Source: Flammeovirgaceae bacterium (GTDB taxonomy: Bacteria; Bacteroidota; Bacteroidia; Cytophagales; Cyclobacteriaceae). From it: a DNA stretch of 6,210 nt. The stretch is from assembly GCA_947457025.1 (NCBI GenBank), contig CANGUI010000119.1, forward strand, positions 1 to 6,210, given 5' to 3'. A model generated the notes under the pieces. That model was given only the letters and a program-made list of their open reading frames with translations. It searched no databases and was not told the DNA's origin. This document shows, one piece after another, positions 6,139-6,210 of this stretch (its first letter is position 1; the number at the start of each line of letters is the position of its first letter). Position numbers and translations under genes: made by a program.

Positions 6139-6158
6139 ATGCCACACCCTGGTGGTAT
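6139..6158 (+). terminator. Weak hairpin after the lipoprotein gene
   Basis: ATGCCAC (6139-6145) pairs with GTGGTAT (6152-6158), including one G-T wobble, around a 6-nt loop. A T-rich stretch follows only after about 12 nt (6171-6183), so it is a poor fit to an intrinsic terminator. The remaining sequence to 6210 shows no recognisable gene start. Confidence 0.25.
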
Positions 6159-6210
6159 GTAAAGATCGGATTTTGTTTGTTTTAGGTAAAGTTAAGATCC
6201 CACAGCTGTG

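Overview
The window reads as chromosomal DNA of a member of the Bacteroidota, most likely near the Cytophagales. Three things support this: a MurF-alanine racemase fusion typical of the phylum, a TonB-dependent receptor with an N-terminal carboxypeptidase-D regulatory-like domain, and exact TAnnTTTG promoter -7 boxes. The placement below phylum is inference. No RNA gene, insertion sequence or CRISPR array was seen, and no stretch longer than about 300 bases lacks a gene.

Layout. On the minus strand, positions 61-2520 encode a full-length bifunctional MurF/Alr cell-wall enzyme. A probable intrinsic terminator (32-79) overlaps its stop codon. A 154-bp divergent spacer (2521-2674) separates it from three plus-strand genes. 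These are a small secreted protein of unknown function (2675-3031), an 800-residue TonB-dependent outer-membrane receptor (3055-5457) and a 205-residue acidic lipoprotein (5513-6130). The last 80 bp hold no gene, only a weak hairpin.

The most interesting signal is regulatory. The receptor and the lipoprotein are each preceded by a nearly identical element: a Bacteroidota -7 box running into an inverted repeat with core TGCAAC-N3-GTTGCA. The two elements match at 19 of 21 positions. A repressor bound there would block both promoters, so the pair looks like a two-gene regulon with separately controlled promoters. The receptor resembles ZnuD-like metal receptors, and the lipoprotein resembles a Bacteroidota family often annotated 'type 1 periplasmic binding fold superfamily protein'. 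My working hypothesis is uptake of a scarce metal, perhaps zinc, under a Fur/Zur-family repressor. The sequence alone does not prove the metal or the regulator.

A further oddity is that the only plausible receptor start codon, TTG, sits at the exact centre of its operator. The matching position in the second operator is an ATG that opens a three-codon reading frame just before the lipoprotein gene. The cell-wall gene seems functionally unrelated to the receptor/lipoprotein pair.
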